From Erythrobacter sp. (GTDB lineage Bacteria > Pseudomonadota > Alphaproteobacteria > Sphingomonadales > Sphingomonadaceae): DNA of 64,000 nucleotides. The notes under the pieces were generated by a model. The model saw nothing but the letters and a program-made list of their open reading frames with translations, ran no database searches and was not told where the DNA came from. The stretch lies in the NCBI GenBank assembly GCA_009993635.1, contig JAACTC010000006.1:372001-436000 (forward strand). Direction: 5' to 3'. This document shows positions 18,753 through 27,660 of this stretch, in pieces. Position 1 is the stretch's first letter, and the number at the start of each line of letters is the position of its first letter. Position numbers and translations under genes: made by a program.

Positions 18753-19880
18753 TTATACCCGCATCGGCATGAGGACGTACAGCGCCGGGCTGTTTTCGTC
18801 GCGCCGGATCAGCGTGGGGGCCCCCGCATCGGCCAGATGCAGTTCGACGATGTCGGAATCGATCTGGCTCAGGATGTCTTTCAGGTAATTGGCGTTGAAG
18901 CCGATTTCGAACCCGTCCGACTTGTAGTCCGCCGCGATCTCTTCCGCCGCAGTGCCGTTGTCCGGGCTGGTGACCGACAGCGTCACCTTGTCCGCATCCA
19001 GCCCCATCTTCACCGCTCGCGTCTTCTCGGTGGCGATGGTCGCCACGCGGTCGACGCCTTCGTAGAAGCTCTTGGGGTCGAGCTTCAGCAGCTTGTCGTT
19101 ACCGGTGGGGATCACGCGGCTGTAATCGGGGAAGGTGCCGTCGATCAGCTTGCTGGTCAGCACAACGCCGCCCTCGCCGCCCAGCGCAAAGCGGATCTTG
19201 CTGGCCGAAAGATCGATCTGGACGTTCGAATCGAGCGCCTCTTCCAGCAGTTTGCGCAGTTCGGCGACGGCTTTGCGCGGCACGATGACGTCGGGCATGC
19301 CCGCGGCACCTTCTGGCCGGTCGATCGTGTAGCGCGCCAGCCGGTGCCCATCGGTCGCCGCGGCCTTCAGGACCGGGCGCGACTCATCCGATACGTGCAG
19401 GAAAATGCCGTTGAGGTAATACCGCGTTTCCTCGGTGCTGATCGCGAACCGCGTGCGGTCGATCAGCTCGGCCAGCTCGCGCGCGGGCAGTTCGAAACTG
19501 GTCGGCAGCTCGCCTTCCACGATCACGGGAAAGTCGTCGCGCGGCAGCGTGGGCAGCTGGAAGCGGCTGCGCCCGGCCTTCACCGTCATGCGGTTGTCCG
19601 CGGTTTCCAGGCTGACCTGGCTGCCATCGGGCAGCTTGCGGGCGATATCGAACAGCAGGTGCGCGGACACGGTAATCGCGCCGCCGCTCTCTACGCTCGC
19701 CGCGGTCATCGTTTCGACCACCTGCAGGTCGAGGTCGGTCGCCATGACCTTCACCCCGCCGCCCTCGTCAGCGTCGATCAGGACGTTGCTGAGGATCGGG
19801 ATGGTGTTGCGCCGCTCCACGACCGACTGCACGTGGGACAGGCAGCGGAGCAGCGTTGCGCGTTCGATGGTGGCCTTCAT
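18753..19880 (-). CDS. dnaN: DNA polymerase III beta subunit (sliding clamp)
   Basis: The ring-shaped processivity clamp of the replicative polymerase, 375 residues, three repeated clamp domains. The N-terminus MKATIERATLLRCLSHVQ, the segments ATDLDLQV and RFAISTEETRYYLNG, and the C-terminal end ALYVLMPMRV are all diagnostic. The start at 19880 is set by an AGGAGG Shine-Dalgarno; a 40-residue upstream extension was rejected. Here dnaN is not next to dnaA or recF, as in many alphaproteobacteria. Confidence 0.97.
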   Translation of the reverse strand: MKATIERATLLRCLSHVQSVVERRNTIPILSNVLIDADEGGGVKVMATDLDLQVVETMTAASVESGGAITVSAHLLFDIARKLPDGSQVSLETADNRMTVKAGRSRFQLPTLPRDDFPVIVEGELPTSFELPARELAELIDRTRFAISTEETRYYLNGIFLHVSDESRPVLKAAATDGHRLARYTIDRPEGAAGMPDVIVPRKAVAELRKLLEEALDSNVQIDLSASKIRFALGGEGGVVLTSKLIDGTFPDYSRVIPTGNDKLLKLDPKSFYEGVDRVATIATEKTRAVKMGLDADKVTLSVTSPDNGTAAEEIAADYKSDGFEIGFNANYLKDILSQIDSDIVELHLADAGAPTLIRRDENSPALYVLMPMRV

Positions 19881-20065
19881 CGGTCCTCCTCTCGTCTCAT
19901 AGGCGCTTGAAATGCGGCGCGACTCCCCCTCGAGTCTGCCTGGGCGCGAGAAATCTTGTCCGGTTTCCTTATCGCGCCTGCACTTAGGGGCAAGCGACAA
20001 GCGCGACTCTGCCGGAAAGGCTGGGGATAAGGCCTAAGTGTGACAGACGCCACCCCAGGCGCGCA

Positions 20066-20818
20066 TCAGCTCAACATTGCCATGCCGCCATTGACGTGCA
20101 GCGTCTGCCCGGTGACGTAGGCGGCCTCGTCGCTCGCGAGGTAGGCCACGGCCGATCCGATCTCGTCGCCCTCGCCCATCCGGCCTGCCGGAATGCGCCC
20201 TTCGATGGCCGCCTTCTGCTTGTCGTCCAGCGCATCGGTCATCGCGGTGCGGATGAAACCCGGCGCCACGCAGTTGACCGTGATCCCCCGGCTGGCGAGT
20301 TCCTGTGCCAGGCTCTTCGACATGCCCGTCAGACCCGCCTTGGCGGCGGTGTAGTTCATCTGGCCGGGATTACCGGTGGCACCGACCACGCTGGTGATCG
20401 AAACGATGCGCCCATGGCGCGCCTTCATCATCGGGCGGGCGGCGGCGCGCATCAGGCGGAACGCGGCTTCCAGATTGATGCGGATCACCTGATCCCACTC
20501 ATCGTCCTTCATCCGCATCGCCAGGTTGTCGCGCGTGATGCCGGCATTGTTCACCAGAATGTCGAGCTTGCCCAGCGTGTCGATCGTGGCGGGCACTAGC
20601 TCCTCCACGCTTTCCGGGTTCGAAAGATCGCAGGTAATCTCCACATGATCGCCGCCGACCTCGTCCTGCAACTGTTCGCGGAATGCGCGCAGCTTGTCCC
20701 CGTTCGAACCGGACAGTGCCAGCCGCGCGCCCTGCGCCGCCAGCGCACGCGCGATGGCCGAACCGATCCCGCCGCTCGCGCCCGTTACCAGCGCGGTTTT
20801 ACCTTCGAGAGAGAACAT
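20066..20818 (-). CDS. fabG: 3-oxoacyl-[acyl-carrier-protein] reductase
   Basis: NADPH-dependent ketoreductase of fatty-acid elongation, 250 residues, SDR fold. The cofactor loop TGASGGIG is at 12-19, NNAG at 90-93, and the catalytic set Ser143, Tyr156 and Lys160 (YTAAK) is present. The C-terminus HVNGGMAMLS is typical of FabG. Its ATG shares one base with the fabD stop (TGATG), so translation is coupled to fabD. Confidence 0.96.
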   Translation of the reverse strand: MFSLEGKTALVTGASGGIGSAIARALAAQGARLALSGSNGDKLRAFREQLQDEVGGDHVEITCDLSNPESVEELVPATIDTLGKLDILVNNAGITRDNLAMRMKDDEWDQVIRINLEAAFRLMRAAARPMMKARHGRIVSITSVVGATGNPGQMNYTAAKAGLTGMSKSLAQELASRGITVNCVAPGFIRTAMTDALDDKQKAAIEGRIPAGRMGEGDEIGSAVAYLASDEAAYVTGQTLHVNGGMAMLS

Positions 20819-21756
20819 CAGTTCAGTTCCTTCGCCAGGGCTTCGAGGTCTTCCATCGTGATCGCGCTGGTCACGCTGGCATCCTTGTCGGTGCGGCTGA
20901 CCATCGGGCCGAGCACCTTGCCGCCCAGTTCGACGAAATGCTCAACCCCGTCCGCGCGCATTGCCAGCACGCTCTCGCGCCAGCGCACGCGCCCGGTGAT
21001 CTGCTCGACCAGCAGCTTCTGCTCTTCCGCCGAATCCGCCACCTTGGCGGCGGTGACGTTGGCGTAGAGTGGCAGGTCCATTGCGGACGGGCTGGTGTTG
21101 TCGAGCGCGATCTTCATGCGCTGCGCCGCGGGCTGCATCAGCGAACAGTGGAACGGCGCCGAAACCTGGATCTTCACCGCGCGCTTCACGCCGTGATCCT
21201 TGGCCATTCCCAGCACGCGCTCGATCGCTTCTGCATGGCCCGAAAGGACCACCTGCGACGGATCATTGTCGTTCGCGATCTCGCACACCTGGCCGTTCGC
21301 GGCTTCTTCCGCCAGCTTCTGCGCGGTCTCGATATCCGAACCCAGCAGCGCCGCCATCGAGCCGACGCCGATCGGCACCGCATCCTGCATCGAAATGCCG
21401 CGCAGGCGCAGCAGCTTGGCCGTTTCGGTCAGCGAAAAGGCGTTCACCGCGCACAGGGCCGTATACTCGCCCAGCGAGTGGCCCGCGACGCAGCTGCCTG
21501 CGTCCTTCAGCTTCACGCCGAAATCCTTTTCCAGCACCCGCAGCGTGGCGATGGCATTGGCCATGATCGCGGGCTGGGCGTTCGAGGTCAGCGTCAGTTC
21601 GGCATCCGGTCCTTCAGCCATTAGCACGGACAGCTTCTGGTTCAGCGCGTCGTCGACTTCTTCGAACACGGCGCGCGCGGCTGCGCTGGCTTTGGCGAGA
21701 TCGGCACCCATGCCGACCTTCTGGCTTCCCTGGCCGGGGAAAATGAAAGCTTTCAT
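20818..21756 (-). CDS. fabD: Malonyl-CoA:ACP transacylase
   Basis: Loads malonyl groups onto acyl carrier protein for fatty-acid synthesis. 312 residues. The N-terminal signature FPGQGSQKVGMG and nucleophile Ser94 in AGHSLGEYTA are intact. ATG at 21756 is chosen because AAGGAGAT sits at the correct distance; a TTG one codon upstream is unnecessary. It forms an operon with fabG. The gene order fabD-fabG is widespread. Confidence 0.96.
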   Translation of the reverse strand: MKAFIFPGQGSQKVGMGADLAKASAAARAVFEEVDDALNQKLSVLMAEGPDAELTLTSNAQPAIMANAIATLRVLEKDFGVKLKDAGSCVAGHSLGEYTALCAVNAFSLTETAKLLRLRGISMQDAVPIGVGSMAALLGSDIETAQKLAEEAANGQVCEIANDNDPSQVVLSGHAEAIERVLGMAKDHGVKRAVKIQVSAPFHCSLMQPAAQRMKIALDNTSPSAMDLPLYANVTAAKVADSAEEQKLLVEQITGRVRWRESVLAMRADGVEHFVELGGKVLGPMVSRTDKDASVTSAITMEDLEALAKELN

Positions 21757-21780
21757 CAATATCTCCTTATGGCCTGCGGC

Positions 21781-22611
21781 CTAGGAACCGCGCGCCGGGC
21801 TGGCAAGGCCGAAGGGCACGATGCGGTTGCTGGCCGTGTGGCCGATTTCGGCGCGGCCGAGATAGGGAATGCCCGCCCGCGCGCACCAGAACTGCGCGAT
21901 TTCCTCTGCCGTCTGGCCGAATTCCCGGTCGTTTTCCGGCACATTGCTGACCGCTCCCAGCCGCAGCCCTGCAACGCGCGGCAAGGTGTTGGAAAGGCTG
22001 AAGAACAACCGGTCGACCGCGTAGAGATGCTCGCTCACCTCCTCGACCATCACGACATGGCCCGAAAGATCGGGCAGCAGCGGCGTATCGACCAGCATGG
22101 CCAGCGTGATGAGGTTGAACGCGACCGTGGGCGTCTTTCCGTCGAGATGCGGCTCCAGCCCGCTGCCGTCGCCGGAAAACCAGCGCAGCACGCGGCGCAC
22201 GCCTTCGCGCCCGCGCTCGCTGCGCGCGCTCACCGGCATGGGGCCATGCACCGGCTGGCCGATGCCCGCGCGGTACAGCGCGGCGAGCATGTAGCCCATG
22301 TCCGAAAAGCCGACATAGGTCTTCTCGCGCGCGGCATCGTTCATCCGTGCGACGGCCGCCTGCGCGATCCGGTTCGATCCGTAGCCGCCCTTGGCAAACC
22401 ACACCGCGTCGAACTGCGGATCGTTGGCGCATTCGAGCAGCGCGTCGAGACGCTGCAGGTCCGTCCCCGCGAAATGCCCCCAGCTTTCGAAACACTGCGG
22501 GTGCACATAGACGCTGTGCTGGGGAAATTCCTCGGCAACCAGACGCTCGATCGCGGCGGCATGATCGGGCGTGATCGCGGTGGCGGGCGCGCAGATGGCG
22601 ATGCGTGTCAT
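21781..22611 (-). CDS. ldcA: LD-carboxypeptidase (peptidase S66)
   Basis: A 276-residue serine peptidase of family S66, which removes the terminal D-Ala from murein tetrapeptides in the cytoplasm, or hydrolyses related amide substrates like MccF. Ser103 lies in the nucleophile elbow GFSDMGYML. WFAKGGYGSNRI (71-82) and the C-terminal region with PYLGRAEIGHTASNRI are family-typical. It lies 59 bases from, and divergent to, a Mur ligase gene, which supports a role in murein recycling. Confidence 0.88.
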   Translation of the reverse strand: MTRIAICAPATAITPDHAAAIERLVAEEFPQHSVYVHPQCFESWGHFAGTDLQRLDALLECANDPQFDAVWFAKGGYGSNRIAQAAVARMNDAAREKTYVGFSDMGYMLAALYRAGIGQPVHGPMPVSARSERGREGVRRVLRWFSGDGSGLEPHLDGKTPTVAFNLITLAMLVDTPLLPDLSGHVVMVEEVSEHLYAVDRLFFSLSNTLPRVAGLRLGAVSNVPENDREFGQTAEEIAQFWCARAGIPYLGRAEIGHTASNRIVPFGLASPARGS

Positions 22612-22670
22612 GGGCCAAGGTTACTAGTGTGCTTCACAAAGCGCCACCGCCTGCGTAACCCGGCTATCCT

Positions 22671-24101
22671 ATGAGTGATCTTCCCGACCCCACCGCCGAC
22701 CTGACCGCCCGCCCATGGTTCTTCTGCGGGATCGGCGGATCGGGGATGCAGCCGCTCGCCGCGATCCTGAAGGGGCGCGGGGCAGAGGTCGCCGGATCGG
22801 ATCGCAGCTTCGACCAGGGTCGCACGCCCGAGAAGTTCGCGGCGCTGGAACGGCAGGGCTTCCGGCTCTTCCCGCAGGACGGCAGCGGGATCGACCGGGC
22901 CGAACAGGTGCTGGTGGCCAGTGCAGCGGTAGAAGACACCGTGCCCGAGGTCGTCCGCGCCAAGGAGCTGGGCCTCCCCCGCCTGACCCGCGCGGACCTG
23001 AACGCGGCGCTGTTCAATGCCGCTGAAACCGGCGTGGCTGTCGCGGGCACCAGCGGCAAGTCGACGGTCACCGGAATGCTCGGCTGGATCCTGCACCATG
23101 CGGGCAAGAACCCGACGATCATGAACGGCGCGGTGATGAAGAACTTCGTTTCCGACGACCGCCCCTTCGCCAGCGCGGTGGTGGGTGATGCGGACCTGTA
23201 TGTGTCGGAGGTCGACGAGAGCGACGGCTCGATCGCGCAATACAAGCCTGCCGTGGGCATCCTCCTCAACGTGTCGCTCGACCACAAGAGCATGGAAGAG
23301 TTGCGCCAGCTGTTTGGCGATTTTCTGGAAGCGTCGGAGCGCGGCGTGGTGAATGCCGATGACGAGGAAGCCTTTCGGCTGGTCGCGCACGCCAATGCGC
23401 CGCTGACCTTCGGTGTGACCAATGGCTGCGCGGCGCTCGGCATCGTCGAAGGCAGCATCGCCGAGGGGCCGACGCGGCAGGCGGCGATGGTCCATGACAA
23501 GCGCGCCGATACGCAGCACCCGCTGACGCTCAACCTGCCGGGGCGGCACAACCTGTCGAATGCGCTCGCAGCGATTGCAGGCGCAAATGCGGCGGGCGTG
23601 TCGGTGGCCGATGCCGTCGCCGCGCTGGCCGAGTTCAAGGGACTCGCACGCCGGTTCGATATCGTCGGCACCTCCCCATCGGGCGTCACGGTGATCGACG
23701 ATTTCGGCCACAACCCTGAGAAGGCGGCGGCCACCTTGCGCACGCTGAAATCGCATCCGGGCCGCGTGCTCGCGTTCTTCCAGCCGCACGGCTACGGACC
23801 GCTCAAGCAGATGGGCGCCGAACTGGCCGAGACCTTTGCCCGCGAACTCGGCCCCGAGGACATTACACTGCTGTGCGACCCGGTCTATTTCGGCGGCACG
23901 GTCGACCGCAGCGAAGGCAGCGAGCGGATCGTCGACCTGATCGCGAAGCACGGCGGCAAGGCCCTGTGCATCAACACCCGCGAAGGCTGCGGCGACTGGC
24001 TGGTGGCGAACGCCCAGCCCGGCGACCGCATCGCCGTGATGGGCGCGCGCGACGATACGCTGAGCGTGTTTGCGAGGGATGTGCTGGAGCGTTTGGGATG
24101 A
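22671..24101 (+). CDS. Mur ligase family protein (MurC/Mpl-like)
   Basis: A 476-residue ATP-dependent ligase of the UDP-MurNAc type. The N-terminal Rossmann part has FCGIGGSGMQPLA, the ATP loop is AGTSGKSTVTG at about 125-135, and later come EVDESDGS, LNVSLDHKS and the C-terminal DDFGHNPEKAAATL. It may add L-Ala (MurC reaction) or a recycled tripeptide (Mpl reaction). Its position facing ldcA, whose product would be a tripeptide, favours the second, but sequence alone does not decide. It overlaps the next gene by four bases. Confidence 0.82.
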   Translation: MSDLPDPTADLTARPWFFCGIGGSGMQPLAAILKGRGAEVAGSDRSFDQGRTPEKFAALERQGFRLFPQDGSGIDRAEQVLVASAAVEDTVPEVVRAKELGLPRLTRADLNAALFNAAETGVAVAGTSGKSTVTGMLGWILHHAGKNPTIMNGAVMKNFVSDDRPFASAVVGDADLYVSEVDESDGSIAQYKPAVGILLNVSLDHKSMEELRQLFGDFLEASERGVVNADDEEAFRLVAHANAPLTFGVTNGCAALGIVEGSIAEGPTRQAAMVHDKRADTQHPLTLNLPGRHNLSNALAAIAGANAAGVSVADAVAALAEFKGLARRFDIVGTSPSGVTVIDDFGHNPEKAAATLRTLKSHPGRVLAFFQPHGYGPLKQMGAELAETFARELGPEDITLLCDPVYFGGTVDRSEGSERIVDLIAKHGGKALCINTREGCGDWLVANAQPGDRIAVMGARDDTLSVFARDVLERLG

Positions 24102-24388
24102 GCGTCTACGAAAGAGCCCGCCGCCATGCGCTCAAGATGCTTCTCGGAGTAGCTATAGGCGTGGTGTTCATCATCGCGGTCGATCTTTGGATCGGCCACT
24201 CCAGCATCGCCTTCGCCATCGTGATCTTCGCGTTGTTCATGGCGAATATCGGCATCTTGGGCTTCAATTGCCCCAACTGCCGCAAGAACCTGTTCTTCTA
24301 TCGCGGCGTGCTGATGCTGCCCTGGCCCAACAAGATTTGTGGCCGCTGCAAGACGGACCTGACGAAGGAGCCCTGGAAGGGCAAATAG
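24098..24388 (+). CDS. Small membrane protein with a zinc-ribbon motif
   Basis: A 96-residue protein of unknown function. Two hydrophobic segments (about 13-30 and 36-56) are followed by a four-cysteine motif, CPNC at 58-61 and CGRC at 81-84, that should bind zinc on the cytoplasmic side. Its ATG overlaps the Mur ligase stop (ATGA), so it is translationally coupled. Confidence 0.75.
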   Translation: MSVYERARRHALKMLLGVAIGVVFIIAVDLWIGHSSIAFAIVIFALFMANIGILGFNCPNCRKNLFFYRGVLMLPWPNKICGRCKTDLTKEPWKGK

Positions 24389-24400
24389 CGCGGCAGGCCG

Positions 24401-25363
24401 CTAGTGCGCGCCCTCTCCTCCTTCCTCGTCATGCCCCATGCCGAACACCTTGTGCAGGACGAGGAAGATTACCGCGCCCAGCACCAGCCCCAGCAGCGCC
24501 GAGGCCGCGGCATAGGTTACCCAGCCGAGAATCCCGCCCAGCGCGCCAGTGGTGGTCTCCACCGCGTGCTCCAGACCGTGCGACGCATCGTAGAGCGTAT
24601 GGAAGCCCAGCTCGTGGGTGCCGTGCAGGATGATCCCGCCGCCGACCCACAGCATCGCGGCGGTGCCCACCACCGACAGCACCGTGAGGATATGCGGCAT
24701 GGCATTGAGCATCAGCTTGCCGATCTTTTTCGCGGTGTCGCCCGGCTTCTTCATCAGGTGCAGCCCGATATCGTCCAGCTTCACGATCAGTGCCACGGCA
24801 CCATAGATGCCGACCGTTACCGCCAGCCCGACGAGCGCCAGCACCACCGCGCGGGTGACAAAGGTTTCCGCCGCGACCTCGTTCAGCGCGATAGCCATGA
24901 TTTCCGCCGACAGGATCAGGTCGGTCCGGATCGCCCCGTCGACGCGCTTCTTCTCGAACGCCACCTCATCCTCGATCGGCTGTTCGATGGTCTTGCCGTG
25001 CTTCGCCCCGCTCAGCTTCTCGATGATCTTTTCCGCACCCTCGTAGGAGAGGTAGCAGCCGCCCAGCATCAGGATGAACACGATCGCCTGCGGCAGGAAC
25101 TCGCTCAATAACAGGGCACCGGGCAGCAGGATCAGCAGCTTGTTCTTGATGCTGCCCTTCGCGATCTTGGCGATGATCGGCAGCTCGCGCGCAGGCGAAA
25201 AGCCGGTGACGTAGCTGGGCGTCACCGCCGCATCGTCGATCACCACGCCCGCCGTTTTCGAGCCCGCGCGCCCCGCCGCCGCCGCTACGTCGTCGACCGA
25301 CGAGGCCGCCGCGCGGGCGATGATCGAAACGTCATCCAGTAATGCTGCCAGGCCACCGGGCAT
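24401..25363 (-). CDS. DUF808 family membrane protein (YedI-like)
   Basis: A 320-residue inner-membrane protein of the DUF808/YedI family; function unknown. The N-terminus MPGGLAALLDDVSIIARAAA and the central SYEGAEKIIEKL are family hallmarks. There are about seven hydrophobic segments, and the tail is His/Glu-rich (GMGHDEEGGEGAH). The start at 25363 follows GAGGGG; an upstream extension of 51 residues was rejected. It is convergent with the zinc-ribbon gene. Confidence 0.88.
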   Translation of the reverse strand: MPGGLAALLDDVSIIARAAASSVDDVAAAAGRAGSKTAGVVIDDAAVTPSYVTGFSPARELPIIAKIAKGSIKNKLLILLPGALLLSEFLPQAIVFILMLGGCYLSYEGAEKIIEKLSGAKHGKTIEQPIEDEVAFEKKRVDGAIRTDLILSAEIMAIALNEVAAETFVTRAVVLALVGLAVTVGIYGAVALIVKLDDIGLHLMKKPGDTAKKIGKLMLNAMPHILTVLSVVGTAAMLWVGGGIILHGTHELGFHTLYDASHGLEHAVETTTGALGGILGWVTYAAASALLGLVLGAVIFLVLHKVFGMGHDEEGGEGAH

Positions 25364-25531
25364 GGTATTCCCCTCGTTTGGAAGTATTGTGTCGCCAACG
25401 CGCGAGCATCGGCTTTGGCACCGCTTGGGCGACAAGCGAAGCCTTGCATTATCCCGCAGTCCCGCTATGTGCCCCGCTTCCCTGCTGTCGGCGACGGCTG
25501 GCAGTGGGGAAACCAAGAAAGCCGGAGGGGC

Positions 25532-25548
25532 CCCGCGATCCGCGCGGG
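25532..25548 (+). promoter_or_regulatory. GC hairpin in the rpsF leader
   Basis: CCCGCG (25532-25537) and CGCGGG (25543-25548) form a stem with the loop ATCCG, about 40 bases before rpsF. Leaders of rpsF operons in several bacteria bind the S6:S18 complex through a CCG-containing bulge; whether this hairpin does so is speculation. Confidence 0.3.
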
Positions 25549-25586
25549 ATTAGCCAGCGATCGGCAGCAATGTGAAAGGAAACGGC

Positions 25587-25958
25587 ATGGCTCTGTACGA
25601 GCATGTGTTCCTTGCGCGCCAGGATTTGAGCCAGTCGCAAGTCGACGCTCTGGCCGCGCAAGCCACCGAGATTATCGAGTCGAATGAAGGCAAGGTCACC
25701 AAGACGGAAACCTGGGGCCTCAAGAACCTTGCCTACAAGATCGACCGCAACCGCAAGGCGCACTTCGTGCTACTGAACGTGGAAGGCCCCGGCAGCATGG
25801 TTGCCGAGCTGGAGCGCCAGATCCGCATCAACGAAGACATCATCCGCTACATGACCATCCGCGTGGACGAACACGAGGAAGGCCCCTCGGCGATGATGCG
25901 CAAGAACGAACGTGATTCCAAGAAGCGTCGCGAACGCTCCGATCGGGGAGACGACTAA
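25587..25958 (+). CDS. rpsF: 30S ribosomal protein S6
   Basis: A 123-residue protein of the 30S platform that pairs with S18. The start at 25587 gives [14 protein letters not shown], and the body shows typical S6 segments ([27 protein letters not shown]). The C-terminal tail is charged and ends RSDRGDD. In E. coli the S6 C-terminus receives glutamates from RimK; a rimK gene lies 3 kb away. The stop overlaps the rpsR start (TAATG). Confidence 0.96.
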   Translation: MALYEHVFLARQDLSQSQVDALAAQATEIIESNEGKVTKTETWGLKNLAYKIDRNRKAHFVLLNVEGPGSMVAELERQIRINEDIIRYMTIRVDEHEEGPSAMMRKNERDSKKRRERSDRGDD

Positions 25959-26182
25959 TGGCCCGCCCGTTTTTCCGCCGCCGCAAGACCTGCCCGTTCT
26001 CGGGCAAGAATGCACCGGTCATCGACTACAAGGACGTGCGCCTGCTGCAGGGCTTCATGTCCGAACGTGGCAAGATCGTACCCAGCCGCATCACCGCCGT
26101 CAGCGCGAAGAAGCAGCGTGAACTCGCCAAGGCGATCAAGCGCGCGCGCCAGATCGGCCTTCTTCCCTACGTCGTGAAGTAA
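25958..26182 (+). CDS. rpsR: 30S ribosomal protein S18
   Basis: A 74-residue ribosomal protein binding S6 and 16S r[17 protein letters not shown] at the N-terminus and the end [10 protein letters not shown] are typical. It starts within the rpsF stop codon and is followed 14 bases later by rplI, forming a classical rpsF-rpsR-rplI operon. Confidence 0.97.
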   Translation: MARPFFRRRKTCPFSGKNAPVIDYKDVRLLQGFMSERGKIVPSRITAVSAKKQRELAKAIKRARQIGLLPYVVK

Positions 26183-26196
26183 GAGGAGCAAACACC

Positions 26197-26886
26197 ATGG
26201 ATATCATCCTCCTCGAACGCATCGGCAATCTGGGCAGCATCGGCGATGTCGTGACCGTGAAAGACGGTTACGCCCGCAACTTCCTGCTGCCGCAGAAGAA
26301 GGCGCTGCGCGCCAATGCCGCGAACAAGAAGGTCTTCGAAGCGAACCGCGAACGCCTGGAAAAGGAAAACGCGGAACGTCGCGGCGACGCCGAAAAGGCT
26401 GGCGAGAAGATCGCCGGTGCAGAGATCGTCCTGATCCGCGCCTCGTCCAACGCCGGCCAGCTGTACGGTTCGGTCAACGTGCGCGACATCGTGGCGGGCC
26501 TCGAAGCCCAGGGCCATGAAGTCGACAAGAAGCAGGTCGTGATGGGCAGCCCCATCAAGACGATCGGCATGCACGACGTCACCGTTGCGCTGCACCCCGA
26601 GGTGCACGTGACCGTGAAGGCCAACGTCGCCCGTTCGGACGACGAAGCCGAGCTGCAGAGCCAGGGCGTCGACGTCCTCGCCCAGATGTTCGAAGACGAA
26701 CAGAAGGAAATCGAGGAAGCGGCGCAGGCCAACCAGATCGACCCCAACCTCGAGCCGGGCGAAATTCCCAGCGAGCTGATGGAAGACGGCGTGAGCACGC
26801 CGGAAGACCAGAGCACGCGCGAGTCGCTGATCGAAGCGACCGAGCCGGAAACGAGCTCGGACGAGGTCGAGCCGAAGAGCGAATAA
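26197..26886 (+). CDS. rplI: 50S ribosomal protein L9 with long acidic tail
   Basis: L9 stabilises the L1 stalk and spans to neighbouring ribosomes. The first 150 residues are ordinary ([29 protein letters not shown], then the C-domain ending [11 protein letters not shown]). From about residue 150 a Glu/Asp-rich extension of nearly 80 residues follows (for example [15 protein letters not shown]), making it 229 residues against the usual 149. An AAGAGGAG Shine-Dalgarno precedes the ATG. Confidence 0.96.
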   Translation: MDIILLERIGNLGSIGDVVTVKDGYARNFLLPQKKALRANAANKKVFEANRERLEKENAERRGDAEKAGEKIAGAEIVLIRASSNAGQLYGSVNVRDIVAGLEAQGHEVDKKQVVMGSPIKTIGMHDVTVALHPEVHVTVKANVARSDDEAELQSQGVDVLAQMFEDEQKEIEEAAQANQIDPNLEPGEIPSELMEDGVSTPEDQSTRESLIEATEPETSSDEVEPKSE

Positions 26887-26911
26887 GCCCCGGCTTTACG
26901 ACAGGCTAAGC

Positions 26912-26950
26912 AAAAGGCCCGCCTCCTCATGGAGCGCGGGCCTTTTCTTT
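26912..26950 (+). terminator. Rho-independent terminator of the rpsF-rpsR-rplI operon
   Basis: AAAGGCCCGC at 26913-26922 pairs with GCGGGCCTTT at 26936-26945, and a T-rich end follows. It lies 26 bases after the rplI stop. Confidence 0.9.
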
Positions 26951-27020
26951 GCGTGGCGTCTATCCGCTACCTGCCGTGCCGCTGCGCACCAGATGCGAAG
27001 CCGCCCGGCTTAGGTGACGC

Positions 27021-27515
27021 CTACTCGGCGTTCTCTTCCGCGAACACGATGTCGGCAACCTGGTCCACCGTGTTGGCGTATGAGCGCACAGCCAGCGAGA
27101 AATTGCCGATCGGAATGCCGGCCTGGTCGGCCACGACATCCCACGAAATGAAGGGATCGCCCTCCTCGTCCAGCCAGGTGGAGGCGAAGCGGATGTTCTG
27201 GCTGATCTTGAGCGCCTCGTCGGCGGTCCACGGTTCGGCCCGGTCGAATCCGGTGACGAACATCAGCGAAGAACATTCCGCATTTTCGACGCAACCGTAG
27301 AAATAGATGTAGGAGACCATGCCGCCCAGTTCGGTGGTGATCATCGGATCGCCCGAACCGTCCTCGTCCAGCGTCGCTTCGTAACCGCCCATCTCCAGCG
27401 CGGAGACGACCGAGGCCGGATCGTTGGCGCTGACCATCGTCTGCGGCGTCTGCGCAAATGCCGGGACCGCCGCGCTCGAAACGAGCATGGCGGCAAGTGC
27501 TGCGTAGGATTTCAT
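27021..27515 (-). CDS. Exported YbjN-domain protein
   Basis: A 164-residue secreted protein with a signal peptide cleaved after AFAQ (about residue 22). The body matches YbjN-like sensory-regulator domains: SALEMGGYEATL, a conserved pair of cysteines (YGCVENAECSSLMF), then NIRFASTWLDEEGDPFISWD and an end rich in Asp/Glu. Function is not established. A single gene convergent with rplI. Confidence 0.75.
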   Translation of the reverse strand: MKSYAALAAMLVSSAAVPAFAQTPQTMVSANDPASVVSALEMGGYEATLDEDGSGDPMITTELGGMVSYIYFYGCVENAECSSLMFVTGFDRAEPWTADEALKISQNIRFASTWLDEEGDPFISWDVVADQAGIPIGNFSLAVRSYANTVDQVADIVFAEENAE

Positions 27516-27660
27516 TCTGTTAGTCCCCCTTCAATCGTGGCCTTAGGGGTAATCCAGCCACCCATTGTCTGACAATGCCTTAGTCGTGCCAGACGTCCGC
27601 CACACGACGGCAGCTGATCGGGATCGGGCGGAGGTGAACGCCGCGACACCGCTTCGAGGA

